Shown here: positions 34,375 to 43,393 of the stretch, in pieces
Layout: each line of letters starts with the position of its first letter
Numbering within the stretch: the first letter of the stretch is position 1
Made by a program: the position numbers and the translations under genes
DNA from: Alphaproteobacteria bacterium
GTDB taxonomy: Bacteria > Pseudomonadota > Alphaproteobacteria > Rhizobiales > Rhizobiaceae
Direction of reading: 5' to 3'
DNA: 64,000 nt
Assembly: GCA_016861165.1 (NCBI GenBank)
Contig: BOKV01000006.1
Location: 62,001-126,000 of the forward strand
The notes under the pieces: model-generated
The model's database searches: none
What the model saw: the letters and a program-made list of their open reading frames with translations, nothing else
What the model was told of the DNA's origin: nothing

Positions 34375-34814
34375 AGCCGCACTCCAAGCGGTTTCGAGCG
34401 GGTGCCGATCATGAAGCTCCCCGTCGCCGTCGACAGCACCTCGCCGGTCGCCGCGGACTCGAGATGACCGGTGACGTGGGCGACATCGTCATGGACGCCC
34501 TGCATGCGCGCGCGACAGATGAGGCTTTCGCCACGCGCCGGCCGGCGCAGATGCTGGGTGGTGAGCCCGATCGTGGCAATCGGCTGCAGCCGGTCGAGCG
34601 TGCCCATCACGGCACCGCCGAACACCGTGTCGAGCACCAGCGAGGCGAGACCACTGTGCATCTCGCCGGTCTCGGCATCGGCGAGGAAGCAGTCGCCGGC
34701 TTCGACCGCCACGCTCAGCGTGCGGTCCTCGACCGCCAGCACGCGCACGCCGAGATGGCGCGAGATCGGGTGCTGAGAGGAGAAGAACAGTTCGATCGGA
34801 TGCGGTTTCGTCAT
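34371..34814 (-). CDS. hotdog-fold acyl-CoA thioesterase (PaaI-like) 2
   Basis: A 147-residue hotdog protein with the HSG-type segment GEMHSGLASLVLDTVFGGAV, where an Asp replaces the Glu of its partner, and a C-terminal strand ATGEVLSTATGSFMI. It is translated just before, and overlaps, thioesterase 1. About 70 bases upstream lies a near-perfect palindrome (34882-34901) that resembles operators of acyl-CoA/branched-chain catabolism regulators. Together these suggest a regulated acyl-CoA disposal pair; the acyl group is unknown. Confidence 0.83.
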   Translation of the reverse strand: MTKPHPIELFFSSQHPISRHLGVRVLAVEDRTLSVAVEAGDCFLADAETGEMHSGLASLVLDTVFGGAVMGTLDRLQPIATIGLTTQHLRRPARGESLICRARMQGVHDDVAHVTGHLESAATGEVLSTATGSFMIGTRSKPLGVRL

Positions 34815-34881
34815 AGTGGCGGCATGCTTCCGCGGTTGCCGGGGGTGGGTGGCAATGGACGCTGCGCAGGCTAGCAGCTAT

Positions 34882-34901
34882 TGACGTTTGCGTAAACGTC
34901 A
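34882..34901. promoter_or_regulatory. palindrome TGACGTTT-N4-AAACGTCA
   Basis: TGACGTTT (34882-34889) and AAACGTCA (34894-34901) are perfect inverted arms around GCGT. It lies between gpmA and the thioesterase pair, upstream of the latter. From memory it resembles the TTGACGTTTACGTAAA-type motif of MerR-family LiuR-like regulators of branched-chain amino-acid catabolism. Confidence 0.55.
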
Positions 34902-34912
34902 GACCGCCGCCA

Positions 34913-35533
34913 TCAGCCCTTCAGCACCTCCTTTTCGGCCACCGTGGTGTCGGCGTTGAGCCGGTAGATCATCGGCACCCCGGTGTCGAGGTTGAGATCG
35001 GGGATGGTCTCCTTGCTCATCCGGTCGAGCACCATGACGAGGGCGCGCAGCGAATTGCCATGCGCGGCGACCAGCACCTTTTCGCCGCGCATCACCCGCG
35101 GCAGGATTTCGGTCATGTAGTAGGGCCACACCCGGGCGCCGGTGTCCCTCAGGCTCTCGCCGCCGGGCGGCTCGACATCGTAGGAACGGCGCCAGATGTG
35201 GACCTGCTCCTCGCCCCAGCGGGCGCGGGCGTCGTCCTTGTTGAGGCCGGACAGATCGCCATAGTCGCGCTCGTTGAGCGCCTGGTCGCGCAGGGTCTGA
35301 AGTCGGCCCTGGCCGACCGCGTCGAGAATGATCTGGCAGGTGCGCTGCGCCCGGATCAGCGCCGAGGTGAACGCGATGTCGAAGGTCAGGCCGCGCCCGG
35401 CCAGCAGCCGCCCGGCCTGCTCGGCCTCGGCCATGCCCTGCTCGGAAAGGTCGACATCCTTCCAGCCGGTGAACAGGTTCTTCAGGTTCCATTCGCTCTG
35501 GCCGTGGCGGACCAGCACCATCAAGCGTTCCAT
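34913..35533 (-). CDS. gpmA: 2,3-bisphosphoglycerate-dependent phosphoglycerate mutase
   Basis: A 206-residue glycolytic enzyme interconverting 3- and 2-phosphoglycerate. The phospho-histidine motif is [10 protein letters not shown], the catalytic Glu is in [10 protein letters not shown], and the second His is in [11 protein letters not shown]. The length matches the short alphaproteobacterial GpmA, which lacks the C-terminal part of the E. coli enzyme. It follows dapB by 28 bases on the same strand. Confidence 0.94.
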   Translation of the reverse strand: MERLMVLVRHGQSEWNLKNLFTGWKDVDLSEQGMAEAEQAGRLLAGRGLTFDIAFTSALIRAQRTCQIILDAVGQGRLQTLRDQALNERDYGDLSGLNKDDARARWGEEQVHIWRRSYDVEPPGGESLRDTGARVWPYYMTEILPRVMRGEKVLVAAHGNSLRALVMVLDRMSKETIPDLNLDTGVPMIYRLNADTTVAEKEVLKG

Positions 35534-35561
35534 CGCGTCATCCAGTGTCGGTTGGTCAGGA

Positions 35562-36371
35562 TCATGCCGGCAGGCCCAGCACGTCGCGCATGCTGTAAAG
35601 CCCCGGCTTTCGGCCGCGCGCCCACAGCGCCGCCTTGAGCGCGCCGCGCGCGAAGATCGAACGGTCCTGCGCCAGGTGCGCCAGCACGACGCGCTCGCCC
35701 TCGCCGGCGAGCGTCACGGTGTGGTCGCCGACGACCGAGCCGCCGCGCAGAGTGGCGAAGCCGATGGCGCCGTCGGGCCGCGGCCCGGTATGGCCGTCGC
35801 GAACCCGCACCGCGTGCTCGCCGAGCCGGACGTTGCGCGCCGCCGCGGCCGCCTCGCCCAGCATGAGCGCGGTGCCGGATGGGGCGTCGACCTTGTGGCG
35901 GTGGTGCATTTCCATGATCTCGACGTCGAAGTCGGCGAGCGCACGCGCCGCCTGCTCAACCAGCACGGCGAGCAGGTTGACGCCAAGGCTCATGTTGCCC
36001 GACCTGACAATGACCGCATGGCGGGCGGCGGCCAGCAGCCTTTCCTCGTCGCCCGCGCCCATGCCGGTGGTGCCGATCACATGGACGATGCGCGCCTGCG
36101 CGGCGAGCCCGGCCGTCTCGACGCTGGCCGCCGGCGCAGTGAAGTCGAGCACGCCGTCGGCCCTGGCGATGAGCGGCAGCGGGTCGTCGCCGATTACGAC
36201 CCCGTTTTCGCCGACGCCCGCCAGAACGCCGGCGTCGGCGCCGATTGACGGCGATCCCGGCCGTTCGAAGGCGCCGGCCAGCGTGGTGCCCGGTGTTTCG
36301 GCGATGGCGCGCACCAGCGCCTGGCCCATGCGCCCGGCGGCGCCGGCGACAACCAGCCTCATCTCAGCCAT
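35562..36371 (-). CDS. dapB: 4-hydroxy-tetrahydrodipicolinate reductase
   Basis: A 269-residue enzyme of lysine and diaminopimelate synthesis. The NAD(P)-binding motif is [16 protein letters not shown] at the N-terminus, and the family signature is [18 protein letters not shown] with catalytic His and Lys. I chose the start at 36371 because GGAGG lies nine bases upstream; a second in-frame ATG lies at 36362. It overlaps the 3' end of the ABC exporter gene by eight bases, so it is probably co-transcribed with it and with gpmA. Confidence 0.94.
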   Translation of the reverse strand: MAEMRLVVAGAAGRMGQALVRAIAETPGTTLAGAFERPGSPSIGADAGVLAGVGENGVVIGDDPLPLIARADGVLDFTAPAASVETAGLAAQARIVHVIGTTGMGAGDEERLLAAARHAVIVRSGNMSLGVNLLAVLVEQAARALADFDVEIMEMHHRHKVDAPSGTALMLGEAAAAARNVRLGEHAVRVRDGHTGPRPDGAIGFATLRGGSVVGDHTVTLAGEGERVVLAHLAQDRSIFARGALKAALWARGRKPGLYSMRDVLGLPA

Positions 36372-38172
36372 AGTTGGCCGCCTCCGGCTCCGGCAGCGTC
36401 GCCTCGGCCGCGCCGATGCTGTAGAGACGCGAATAGAGGCCCTCGCGCTTCCTGACCAGCGTGGCGTGGCTGCCCTCCTCGACGACGCGGCCGCGGTCGA
36501 TGACGATGATGCGGTCGGCGTTGCGGATGGTCGACAGCCGGTGGGCGACGACGATGGTGGTGCGCCCTTTCATCAGGCGGTCGAGCGCCTGCTGGACCAG
36601 CTTCTCCGATTCATTGTCGAGCGCCGAGGTCGCCTCGTCGAGCAGCAGGATCGGCGCATCGCGCAACACCGCGCGGGCGATCGACAGGCGCTGGCGCTGG
36701 CCGCCGGAGAAATTGGCGCCCATCTCGCCGACCTCGGTGTCGTAGCCGGCCGGCAGTTCCATGATGAAGTCGTGCGCCTGGGCGAGCCTGGCCGCCTCCT
36801 CGATCTCGGCCTGCGTCGCCTCGGGCCGGCCGTAGCGGATGTTGTCGGCCACCGTGCCCTCGAACAGCACCGGCTGCTGCGAGACATAGGAGACGCGCCG
36901 GCGCAGGCTGGCGATGGCGATGTCGGCGATGTCCTGGCCGTCGACGAGGATGCGGCCGGAATCGAGGTCGTGGAAGCGCTGGATCAGGTTGATGATCGTC
37001 GTCTTGCCGCCGCCGGACGGCCCGACCAGCGCCGTCGTCGTGTTCGGCCTCGCCCGGAAGCTGACATGGTCGAGCACGGCTTCGCCGCCGCCATAGGAGA
37101 AGCAGACATCCTCCAGCACGATCTCGCCACTGTCGACGATGATGTCGGGAGCGCCCGGCCGGTCGGCCTGGCGCGGCGGCGTGTCGAGCAGTTCGAACAG
37201 CATGCGGGCGTTGACCAGCGACTTCTCGAACTGCACCCGGAAGGCGGCGAGCCGGCGCGCCGGGTCGTAGGCGAGCATGGCGGCGGCGAGGAAGGACAGC
37301 AGCGCGCCCGGGTCGGCGCCATGGGCGATGACCCGCCAGCCGCCGAAGGCAACCGCCCCGGCGATGGCGATGCCGCCCAGCGTCTCGGTCAGCGGCCGCG
37401 TGCGGGCGTTGACCAGCGCGATGCGGTTGGCCTGCTTCTCGGCCTCGCCGATCAGCGTCCCGACCTTGGCCGCCATCTGTTCCTCTAGCGTGAACGCCTT
37501 GAGGACGGCGATGCCCTGCGCCGACTCGACCATGGCGGCGTTGACGCGGGCGTTGAGGTTGACCTCCCGGCGCGACAGCGTCTTCATCTTCTTGACGTAG
37601 CGGGCGATGACATAGCCGGCGATCGGCAGCACGACCAGCGAGCCCGCCGCCATCACCGGGTCCTGCCAGACCATGACGAAGACCAGGCCGACCAGCGTCA
37701 GGAAGTCGCGCGCGACCACCGTGATGACCTGGTTCAGGAGGTTGCGGATGCCGGCGATGTTCTGGCCGATCTGGCCGACGAGATAGGCCGACCGCGTCTC
37801 GTGGTAGAAGCCGACGCCGAGCCGCAGCATCTGCGCATAGGCGCGCGCCTGGTAGCGCGCGATGATGTTGTTGCCGATGCGGTTGAGGATCACGTCCTGG
37901 CCGAACCCGGCCAGACCCTTGAGCGCGAACAGGCCGAGGATCACGCCGGCGACGATCCACGCCATCTGGATGTTCTTCTTGTCGAACACCTCGTTGACGA
38001 TGTCGCGGATGATGTAGGCGCTGTAGGCGGTGGTCGCCGCCACGGTGACCATGCACAGGATCGCCAGCGCGTAGTTGCGCCGGTAAATGCGCCAGTTCTC
38101 CGCGATGACCCGGCGCACCACCGCCTGGGAATGCGGGTCGGCGGCGATCTTCCTGAAGCTGTCGATCGACAA
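36364..38172 (-). CDS. MsbA-like ABC exporter (fused TMD-ATPase)
   Basis: A 602-residue half-transporter. Six transmembrane helices lie in the first 330 residues ([20 protein letters not shown] is the first). The ATPase domain has Walker [11 protein letters not shown], signature [15 protein letters not shown], Walker [14 protein letters not shown] and switch His VAHRLST. The family exports lipids or drugs as a homodimer, and MsbA-type lipid-A-core export is the most likely role. The apparent start is TTG at 38172 ([11 protein letters not shown] follows), with GAGACGGA upstream; no in-frame ATG is available nearby. The reading frame stays open far upstream, but that part is antisense to other genes. 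Confidence 0.87.
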   Translation of the reverse strand: MSIDSFRKIAADPHSQAVVRRVIAENWRIYRRNYALAILCMVTVAATTAYSAYIIRDIVNEVFDKKNIQMAWIVAGVILGLFALKGLAGFGQDVILNRIGNNIIARYQARAYAQMLRLGVGFYHETRSAYLVGQIGQNIAGIRNLLNQVITVVARDFLTLVGLVFVMVWQDPVMAAGSLVVLPIAGYVIARYVKKMKTLSRREVNLNARVNAAMVESAQGIAVLKAFTLEEQMAAKVGTLIGEAEKQANRIALVNARTRPLTETLGGIAIAGAVAFGGWRVIAHGADPGALLSFLAAAMLAYDPARRLAAFRVQFEKSLVNARMLFELLDTPPRQADRPGAPDIIVDSGEIVLEDVCFSYGGGEAVLDHVSFRARPNTTTALVGPSGGGKTTIINLIQRFHDLDSGRILVDGQDIADIAIASLRRRVSYVSQQPVLFEGTVADNIRYGRPEATQAEIEEAARLAQAHDFIMELPAGYDTEVGEMGANFSGGQRQRLSIARAVLRDAPILLLDEATSALDNESEKLVQQALDRLMKGRTTIVVAHRLSTIRNADRIIVIDRGRVVEEGSHATLVRKREGLYSRLYSIGAAEATLPEPEAANYG

Positions 38173-38218
38173 GGAATGGTTTCCGTCTCTTAACCCGCTG
38201 CGGATGCCGTCCGGTCGT

Positions 38219-38246
38219 GTCCGGCGCCGCCCGGCTGGCGCCGGAC
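38219..38246. other. hairpin between glk and the ABC exporter gene
   Basis: GTCCGGCGCC (38219-38228) pairs perfectly with GGCGCCGGAC (38237-38246) around eight bases. Nearby GGCGCCGGCGCC (about 38258-38269) is also self-complementary. No T-run follows on either strand. It may stabilise or separate the glk and exporter messages. Confidence 0.5.
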
Positions 38247-38306
38247 GCGGTGGTTTTACAGGCGCCGGCGCCGTTTGCAAAGCCGCCGCGCCCGATCCGG
38301 CCGGGT

Positions 38307-39308
38307 TCAGCGCCGGAACCGGCGGGTTGCCCCTTCCAGGCTGAACCTGTCGGACCGGCGCACGCAGGCGATGAGCCCTTCGAGCGCCGCCGTCGGGTGG
38401 GTCATCACGTTGACCGCGATCGCCCGCATGATCGCCTGGTGCGGCGCCTTGTCCTCGAACTCCTCGCGGAAGCGCGGCCGCTGGATGCCGGGCAGCATCT
38501 TGGCGGCAATGCCGCCGGCGATGTAGACGCCGCCGTGGGCGAGCGTGAGCAGCGCCATGTCGCCGCACACCCGCGCCAGCAGCGTCAGGAACAGCGACAC
38601 CGCCTCGGCCATCGCCGGGTCGTCGCCGGCGAGCCCGCGCTCCGAGATTTCGGAAGCGTCGGCGTCGCCGGCATCCCGGCCTTCGAGCCGGCAGATCGCC
38701 TGGTGCAGGTTCTGAAGCCCCCGCCCGCAGATGGCGCATTCGGCGCTCATGCGGCCGTTCTCCTTCCTCAGGTGTGGCCAGATCGCCATTTCGCGCTCGG
38801 TGCGCGGGCCGATATCGATGTGGCCGCCCTCGCCGGGGATGATTGCCCATTTGCCGCCGACATTGACGACGAATGCTATGCCGAGGCCGGTTCCCGGCCC
38901 GATTACCACCTTCGGGCGGCCGTCGACGACCGCCCGCTCGCCGATGCCGGCCAGGTGCTCCGGCCCGAGCGCCAGCGCCGCCAGGCCCTGGGCGGCGAAA
39001 TCGTTGAGCAGGACGACCTCGGAGAGCCCGAAGCGGCCGATCAGCGCGGCCGGGTCGATGACCCAGTCGGCGTTGGTCAGCCGGAAGGTCTCGCCGACCA
39101 GCGGCGTGGCGATGGCCAGCATCATGGAGGCCGGCCGCAACGAGGTGGCGCTCAGCACCGACCGCGTGATCGCCTCCTCGATCGAGCCGAACTGGCGGAT
39201 GCGCACCGGCTCGAAGGCGACCGCCGGCGCCCCCGCGTCCGCGACGATGGCGAAGCGGGCATTCGTCCCGCCGATATCGCCGACCAGTACCGGAAATGAA
39301 AAGCTCAC
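38307..39308 (-). CDS. glk: glucokinase
   Basis: A 333-residue enzyme phosphorylating glucose with ATP. The phosphate motif is VGDIGGTNARFA at the N-terminus, the catalytic Asp is in VVLLNDFAAQG, the nucleotide contact is VVIGPGTGLG and the sugar-contact EGGHIDIGP. The CAICGRGLQN segment is part of the family's zinc-free CGR region. The start is GTG 39308 behind GGGAGCGGCGGG; the longer ATG frame has a poor context. It lies on the same strand as the ABC exporter, dapB and gpmA. Confidence 0.93.
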   Translation of the reverse strand: MSFSFPVLVGDIGGTNARFAIVADAGAPAVAFEPVRIRQFGSIEEAITRSVLSATSLRPASMMLAIATPLVGETFRLTNADWVIDPAALIGRFGLSEVVLLNDFAAQGLAALALGPEHLAGIGERAVVDGRPKVVIGPGTGLGIAFVVNVGGKWAIIPGEGGHIDIGPRTEREMAIWPHLRKENGRMSAECAICGRGLQNLHQAICRLEGRDAGDADASEISERGLAGDDPAMAEAVSLFLTLLARVCGDMALLTLAHGGVYIAGGIAAKMLPGIQRPRFREEFEDKAPHQAIMRAIAVNVMTHPTAALEGLIACVRRSDRFSLEGATRRFRR

Positions 39309-39612
39309 ACCCCGCCGCTCCCTGCAACCGCCGCCATTTTTGCCCGTCCCGGCCTGTGACTGCCGCCAACGCCCGATTAACACAAGAACAAAAATTCCGC
39401 ATGCAAACGGAAGGAAACCGTGCCAGACTGCCCGCTAGAATGGAGGGTGGGGCGGCATTGACGCGCACCTGCCGTCCTTCTTGTCGGTAGCGCCGGAGCG
39501 AATCGGCTGGCGGCCGGACGGCCAGCGGCCGGTACCGGTATCCGACGGGCGAGCCGCACGGGCGGACCCCCATCAACGAACCCGACCTCAGGGCATAACA
39601 GGGAACTTGAGC
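39309..39612. other. divergent intergenic region, glk / BMP binding protein
   Basis: These 304 bases hold no gene. A palindrome TTCCG-N8-CGGAA lies at 39395-39412 in an AT-richer patch. A possible rightward -10 TAGAAT lies at 39436-39441, without a good -35. The palindrome is a candidate operator for either gene. Confidence 0.4.
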
Positions 39613-40605
39613 ATGAAGCGACTTATTCTGGCAATGGTTGCGGCCACCGCCACCGCGATGGCCACGAGCGCCGCCAACGCCGATCCGGCCGTGATCTACG
39701 ACATGGGCGGCAAGAACGACAAATCCTTCAACGAGTCGGCCTTCACCGGCGCCGAGCAGTACAAGGCCGACACCGGGTCGGCCTATCGCGAGTTCGAGAT
39801 CCAGAACGATGCCCAGCGCGAGCAGGCCATGCGCCGCTTCGCCCAGGACGGCAACGAGCCGATCGTCGCCATCGGCTTCAGCCAGGCGGCGGCGCTCGAG
39901 AAGGTGGCCAAGGAATTCCCCGACGTGAAGTTCGCCATCGTCGACATGGTCGTCGACCTGCCCAATGTGCGCTCGATCGTCTTCAAGGAGCATGAGGGCT
40001 CCTTCCTGGTCGGGGTGCTCGCCGCCATGGCCTCGCAGGCCGACAAGGTCGGCTTTGTCGGCGGCATGGACATCCCGCTCATCCGCCGCTTCGCCTGTGG
40101 CTACAAGGGCGGCGTCAAGTCGGTTGACGCCAATATCGAGGTCTTCGAGAACATGACCGGCACGACGCCGGCCGCCTGGTCCGACCCGGTCAAGGGCGCC
40201 GAACTGGCCAAGTCGCAGTTCGACCGCGGCGCCGACGTCGTCTACCACGCCGCCGGCGGCACCGGCATCGGCGTGCTGCAGGCCGCCGCCGACACCGGCA
40301 AGCTCGGCATCGGCGTCGACTCCAACCAGAACTACCTGCATCCGGGCAGCGTGCTGACCTCGATGCTGAAGCGCGTTGACGTCGCCGTCTACAACGCCTT
40401 CAAGGACGCCAAGGAAGGCGCCGAATGGGGCGGCATCCACGCTCTCGGCCTCAAGGAGGGCGGCGTCGGCTACGCGCTTGACGAGCACAATGAATCGCTG
40501 GTCAGCGCCGACATGAAGGCCGCCGTCGACAAGGCCATGGCCGATATCATCGCCGGCACGGTGCAGGTCCACGACTACATGTCGGATTCCGCCTGCCCGT
40601 ACTGA
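39613..40605 (+). CDS. BMP-family (basic membrane protein) ABC substrate-binding protein
   Basis: A 330-residue periplasmic protein of the Med/BMP/PnrA family, which bind purine or other nucleosides. The signal peptide ends near SAANADPAV. YDMGGKNDKSFNESAFTGAE is the family's N-terminal signature, and FKEHEGSFLVGVLAAMAS, CGYKGGVKSVD and GIGVDSNQNYLHPGSVL follow. It stands about 2.8 kb upstream of the matching ATPase and permease genes (43394-47512) on the same strand, with unrelated genes between. It is very probably their binding protein. A strong terminator follows. Confidence 0.9.
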   Translation: MKRLILAMVAATATAMATSAANADPAVIYDMGGKNDKSFNESAFTGAEQYKADTGSAYREFEIQNDAQREQAMRRFAQDGNEPIVAIGFSQAAALEKVAKEFPDVKFAIVDMVVDLPNVRSIVFKEHEGSFLVGVLAAMASQADKVGFVGGMDIPLIRRFACGYKGGVKSVDANIEVFENMTGTTPAAWSDPVKGAELAKSQFDRGADVVYHAAGGTGIGVLQAAADTGKLGIGVDSNQNYLHPGSVLTSMLKRVDVAVYNAFKDAKEGAEWGGIHALGLKEGGVGYALDEHNESLVSADMKAAVDKAMADIIAGTVQVHDYMSDSACPY

Positions 40606-40619
40606 CCGACAGCGCGAGC

Positions 40620-40665
40620 AAAATGCACGCCGCCCCCGGGCAAACCCCGGGGGCGGTTGCATTTT
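40620..40665. terminator. bidirectional intrinsic terminator
   Basis: AAAATGCA (40620-40627) pairs with TGCATTTT (40658-40665), enclosing a GC-rich stem CCGCCCCCGGG/CCCGGGGGCGG. With A-runs on one side and T-runs on the other it serves both the BMP gene and the converging SQR gene. Confidence 0.92.
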
Positions 40666-40682
40666 CCCGCGCGGACGGGCCT

Positions 40683-41975
40683 TCAGGCTTCTTCGCTGAT
40701 CCTGATTTCTTTGAGCTTGCCGAGGCCGAGCGCCTGCAGCGCCAGCTTCTCGTAGAACGGCTCGGAAACCCCGGTACGCACCTTGCGCAGGAAATATTTC
40801 TCGAAGCCGACCTTGGCCGCGTGCACCCATTTGCCGGTCGAAGACCAGTTGACGTTGCGCGGCGGGATCTGCGGCTGGGCGATGAAGGCGATGCCATTGT
40901 CGCCCATGTCGGCCAGGCACACGGCGTTCCAGGTCGCCTCCGCGTCGGGCGCCTTGCCGGCGATCAGCCGGGCGATGTTGTGCGTCGTCGCCGTGACCAT
41001 CGATTCGATCATGAAGCCGGTCTTGGGCACGCCGACCGGCACCGGCGTCTTGCCGACCGGCGGGATGGCGACGCACACGCCGACCGAAAAGATTTCGGGG
41101 AAGGCGGGATTGCGCTGGTGCTTGTCGATCAGGATGAAGCCGCGCGGGTTGGTCAGCCCCTCGATGTCGCGCACCGCGGCGACGCCGCGGAAGGCCGGGA
41201 GCATCATCGTGTAGACATTGGCGATTTCGTGCGTTCGGGCGACGCTGCCGTCCTCGCCGATCTCCGACACATGCAGCTTGCCTGGCTCGTAGCGGTCGAC
41301 CCGGGCGTTGCAGATCCACTTGATGTGATGCTCGCGCAACTCGCTTTCGAGCATGCCCTTGGTGTCGCCGACGCCGTCGAGGCCGAGATGGCCGATATAG
41401 GGCTCGGACGTTACGAAGGTCATCGGCACCTTGTCGCGCACGCGCGCGTCGCGCAACGCCTTGTCGAGGATGAAGGCGAACTCGTAGGCCGGCCCGAAGC
41501 AGGAGGCGCCCTGCACGGCGCCGATGACGACCGGGCCCGGATTGGCGACGAGGCGGTCGAACGCCTCCTTCGCCTTCAGCGCGTGGTCGATATGGCACAC
41601 CGAATGGGTGTGGTTCTGCGGGCCGAAGCCCTCGATCTCGTCGAAGGCCAGTTCCGGGCCGGTGGCGATCACCAGATAATCGTATTCGACCATGCTGCCG
41701 TCATTCATCTCGAGGCGCTTGTCCTTCGCCTGCAGCCGCCTGGCGCCTTCCGGCCGCAGCTCGATGCCGCGCCGCGCGCACACCGGCGCCAGGTCGACCT
41801 CGATCGACTCGCGATCGCGCCAGCCGACCGCGACCCAGGGATTGGACGGCACGAAGGAATAGGTGGCGCCGTTGTTGACCAGCGTCACCTTGTGTTCCCT
41901 GCCGAGCGTCTCGCGCAGTTCATAAGCCATGATCGTGCCGCCAAGGCCGGCACCCAGTACGACGACATTCGCCAT
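40683..41975 (-). CDS. sqr: sulfide:quinone oxidoreductase
   Basis: A 430-residue peripheral membrane flavoprotein that oxidises sulfide and passes electrons to quinone. The FAD fold VVVLGAGLGGTIMAYELRE starts at residue 4. The three redox cysteines of Rhodobacter-type (type I) SQR are at identical positions: Cys127 (HSVCHID), Cys159 (GASCFGPAYE) and Cys353 (WNAVCLADMG). PVGVPKTGFMIESMV is also typical. The start at 41975 follows GGAGG. An FNR/FixK-type promoter lies upstream. It is a stand-alone gene, either for sulfide detoxification or for lithotrophic electron supply. Confidence 0.93.
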   Translation of the reverse strand: MANVVVLGAGLGGTIMAYELRETLGREHKVTLVNNGATYSFVPSNPWVAVGWRDRESIEVDLAPVCARRGIELRPEGARRLQAKDKRLEMNDGSMVEYDYLVIATGPELAFDEIEGFGPQNHTHSVCHIDHALKAKEAFDRLVANPGPVVIGAVQGASCFGPAYEFAFILDKALRDARVRDKVPMTFVTSEPYIGHLGLDGVGDTKGMLESELREHHIKWICNARVDRYEPGKLHVSEIGEDGSVARTHEIANVYTMMLPAFRGVAAVRDIEGLTNPRGFILIDKHQRNPAFPEIFSVGVCVAIPPVGKTPVPVGVPKTGFMIESMVTATTHNIARLIAGKAPDAEATWNAVCLADMGDNGIAFIAQPQIPPRNVNWSSTGKWVHAAKVGFEKYFLRKVRTGVSEPFYEKLALQALGLGKLKEIRISEEA

Positions 41976-42024
41976 GTCTGAAACCTCCATCCTCCTCCGC
42001 TCCGCGCGGAGTGCGTTGATGTGC

Positions 42025-42065
42025 AGGATAGAGACAGGCCGCTTCACGGCTTTGACGTGAATCAA
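42025..42065 (-). promoter_or_regulatory. FNR/FixK-type class II promoter of sqr
   Basis: TTGACGTGAATCAA (42052-42065) is a perfect TTGA-N6-TCAA box. Reading leftward, a TATCCT -10 box lies at 42030-42025, and a start near 42017 would place the box centre at about -41.5. The spacing matches the cytochrome c promoter at 29139. Confidence 0.7.
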
Positions 42066-42166
42066 CATCGCGCGAGAGCGCCAGAACGTGGCGCTCGGGC
42101 TGTGCTCGGACTGCCGCGCGCATGTTTCGGGTATTATCGGCGGCCCGGACGGGGCATATTGGGATC

Positions 42167-42688
42167 ATGCCGGACGAGCCCGTCTTCTTCTGTCATGTCG
42201 ACACCCCGATCGGCCCGATGCTGCTGGCCGGCGGGCCAGGGCGGCTCCTCGTGGCGAGCTTTCCTTCTGGCGGCCGGGCCCGCCGCCCGCGACCGGGCTG
42301 GGCCGAGGACAGGGCGGCGCTGGCGGCTGCCGCCGGCCAGCTCGGTGAATACTTCGCCGGCGAGCGCACCGAGTTCGAACTGCAACTGGAGCCGCGCGGC
42401 AATCCGTTCCAGATGGCGGTGTGGGCCGAGATGCGCCGCATTCCCTATGGCGAGACGGTCTCTTATGGCGAGATCGCCCGCCGCATCGGCGAGCCGCTGT
42501 CGGCGAGCCGGGCGGTCGGCGCCGCCAGTGGCGCCAACCCGCTGCCGGTGTTCATCCCCTGCCACCGCGTCGTCGGCGCCGACCGCTCACTGGTGGGCTT
42601 CGGCGGCGGGCTGCCGACAAAACGCTTCTTGCTCGATCTGGAGTTCCGCGTGCGCCCGCCCGGCGACACACTGTTCGCGTGGACGTGA
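42167..42688 (+). CDS. ogt: methylated-DNA--protein-cysteine S-methyltransferase
   Basis: A 173-residue DNA-repair protein that removes alkyl groups from O6-alkylguanine. The acceptor cysteine is in FIPCHRVVGADRSLVGFGGG, and NPFQMAVWAEMRRIPYGET is the DNA-binding/helix-turn-helix entry. ATG 42167 follows GGGA; a longer frame from 42122 has a weaker context. It is divergent from sqr and shares its upstream region, though the FNR-type box is positioned for sqr. Confidence 0.93.
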   Translation: MPDEPVFFCHVDTPIGPMLLAGGPGRLLVASFPSGGRARRPRPGWAEDRAALAAAAGQLGEYFAGERTEFELQLEPRGNPFQMAVWAEMRRIPYGETVSYGEIARRIGEPLSASRAVGAASGANPLPVFIPCHRVVGADRSLVGFGGGLPTKRFLLDLEFRVRPPGDTLFAWT

Positions 42689-42709
42689 GACCAGCCCTGC
42701 GGCCACGGT

Positions 42710-43144
42710 TCACCGCAGGAAATCCTCCAGCACCCGGCGCCACTCGGCCGGCAGCGGCCGCGGCCGGCGGCTCGTCCGGTCGACATAGACGTGGACGAAA
42801 TGGCCCTGCGCGGCGGCGACCTCCTTTTCGTTGCCGAACAGGGCGATCTCGTAGCGCACCGACGAGCGGCCGAGATGGCCGATGCGGATACCGGCCGTCA
42901 CCCGGTCGGGAAAGGCGAGTTCGGAGAAATAGCTGCATCCGGTCTCGACCACCAGGCCGACCATGTCGCCCTCCAGCGGGTCGAGCAGGCCCTGTTCGAT
43001 CAGCCAGCCATTGATGGCCGTGTCGAACAGGCCGTAATGGACCACATTGTTCATGTGGCCGTACATGTCGTTGTCGGCCCAGCGTGTCTGCAGGGCGCGG
43101 AACAGGCCGAACTCGTCGCGCGTGAGGGGGCTGGACCTGGCCAT
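42710..43144 (-). CDS. acyl-CoA thioesterase (YbgC/FadM type)
   Basis: A 144-residue hotdog thioesterase. The active-site segment is TRWADNDMYGHMNNVVHYGL, with the catalytic Asp typical of 4-hydroxybenzoyl-CoA-type enzymes. The C-terminal HFVHVYVDRTSRRPRPLP is also family-like. The start at 43144 has AAGGAGAG upstream; longer starts at 43198 and 43222 are possible. It converges on ogt and is not obviously linked to the nucleoside genes. The substrate is unknown. Confidence 0.87.
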   Translation of the reverse strand: MARSSPLTRDEFGLFRALQTRWADNDMYGHMNNVVHYGLFDTAINGWLIEQGLLDPLEGDMVGLVVETGCSYFSELAFPDRVTAGIRIGHLGRSSVRYEIALFGNEKEVAAAQGHFVHVYVDRTSRRPRPLPAEWRRVLEDFLR

Positions 43145-43260
43145 CGCTTCTGGCTCTCCTTCCGCTTTGCCGGCGCCGGAGCCGACCGGTCTCTCCATGC
43201 CGGCTTTCGGGCGGCCGATCAACGCCTTGTCGCGTGCCTGCTGGCCGGTCGTCGCTGTTC

Positions 43261-43290
43261 TTGACGACAGGCCGATGAAATTTTACCAAT
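43261..43290 (+). promoter_or_regulatory. candidate promoter of the nucleoside operon
   Basis: TTGACG (43261-43266) and TACCAA (43284-43289) are 17 bases apart in an AT-rich patch. The imperfect inverted element TTTTACCAATCGATCAAAA overlaps the -10 region and could be an operator. Confidence 0.4.
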
Positions 43291-43393
43291 CGATCAAAAA
43301 ACCGGAACGGCACCGGCGCCGGCCGGCTGCCGTGGGCTCTTGTGCCGCGCATCAAGATCGGCCAACGTGAGCCAGCCCGGACTGCGGGGGACG

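Noticed and set aside
36364-41598. A single 1744-codon open frame on the minus strand
   Set aside because: Only the first-listed third (to 38172) encodes the ABC exporter. The rest is antisense to glk in another frame, to the BMP gene and to SQR, and has low-complexity Arg/Pro/Gly composition.
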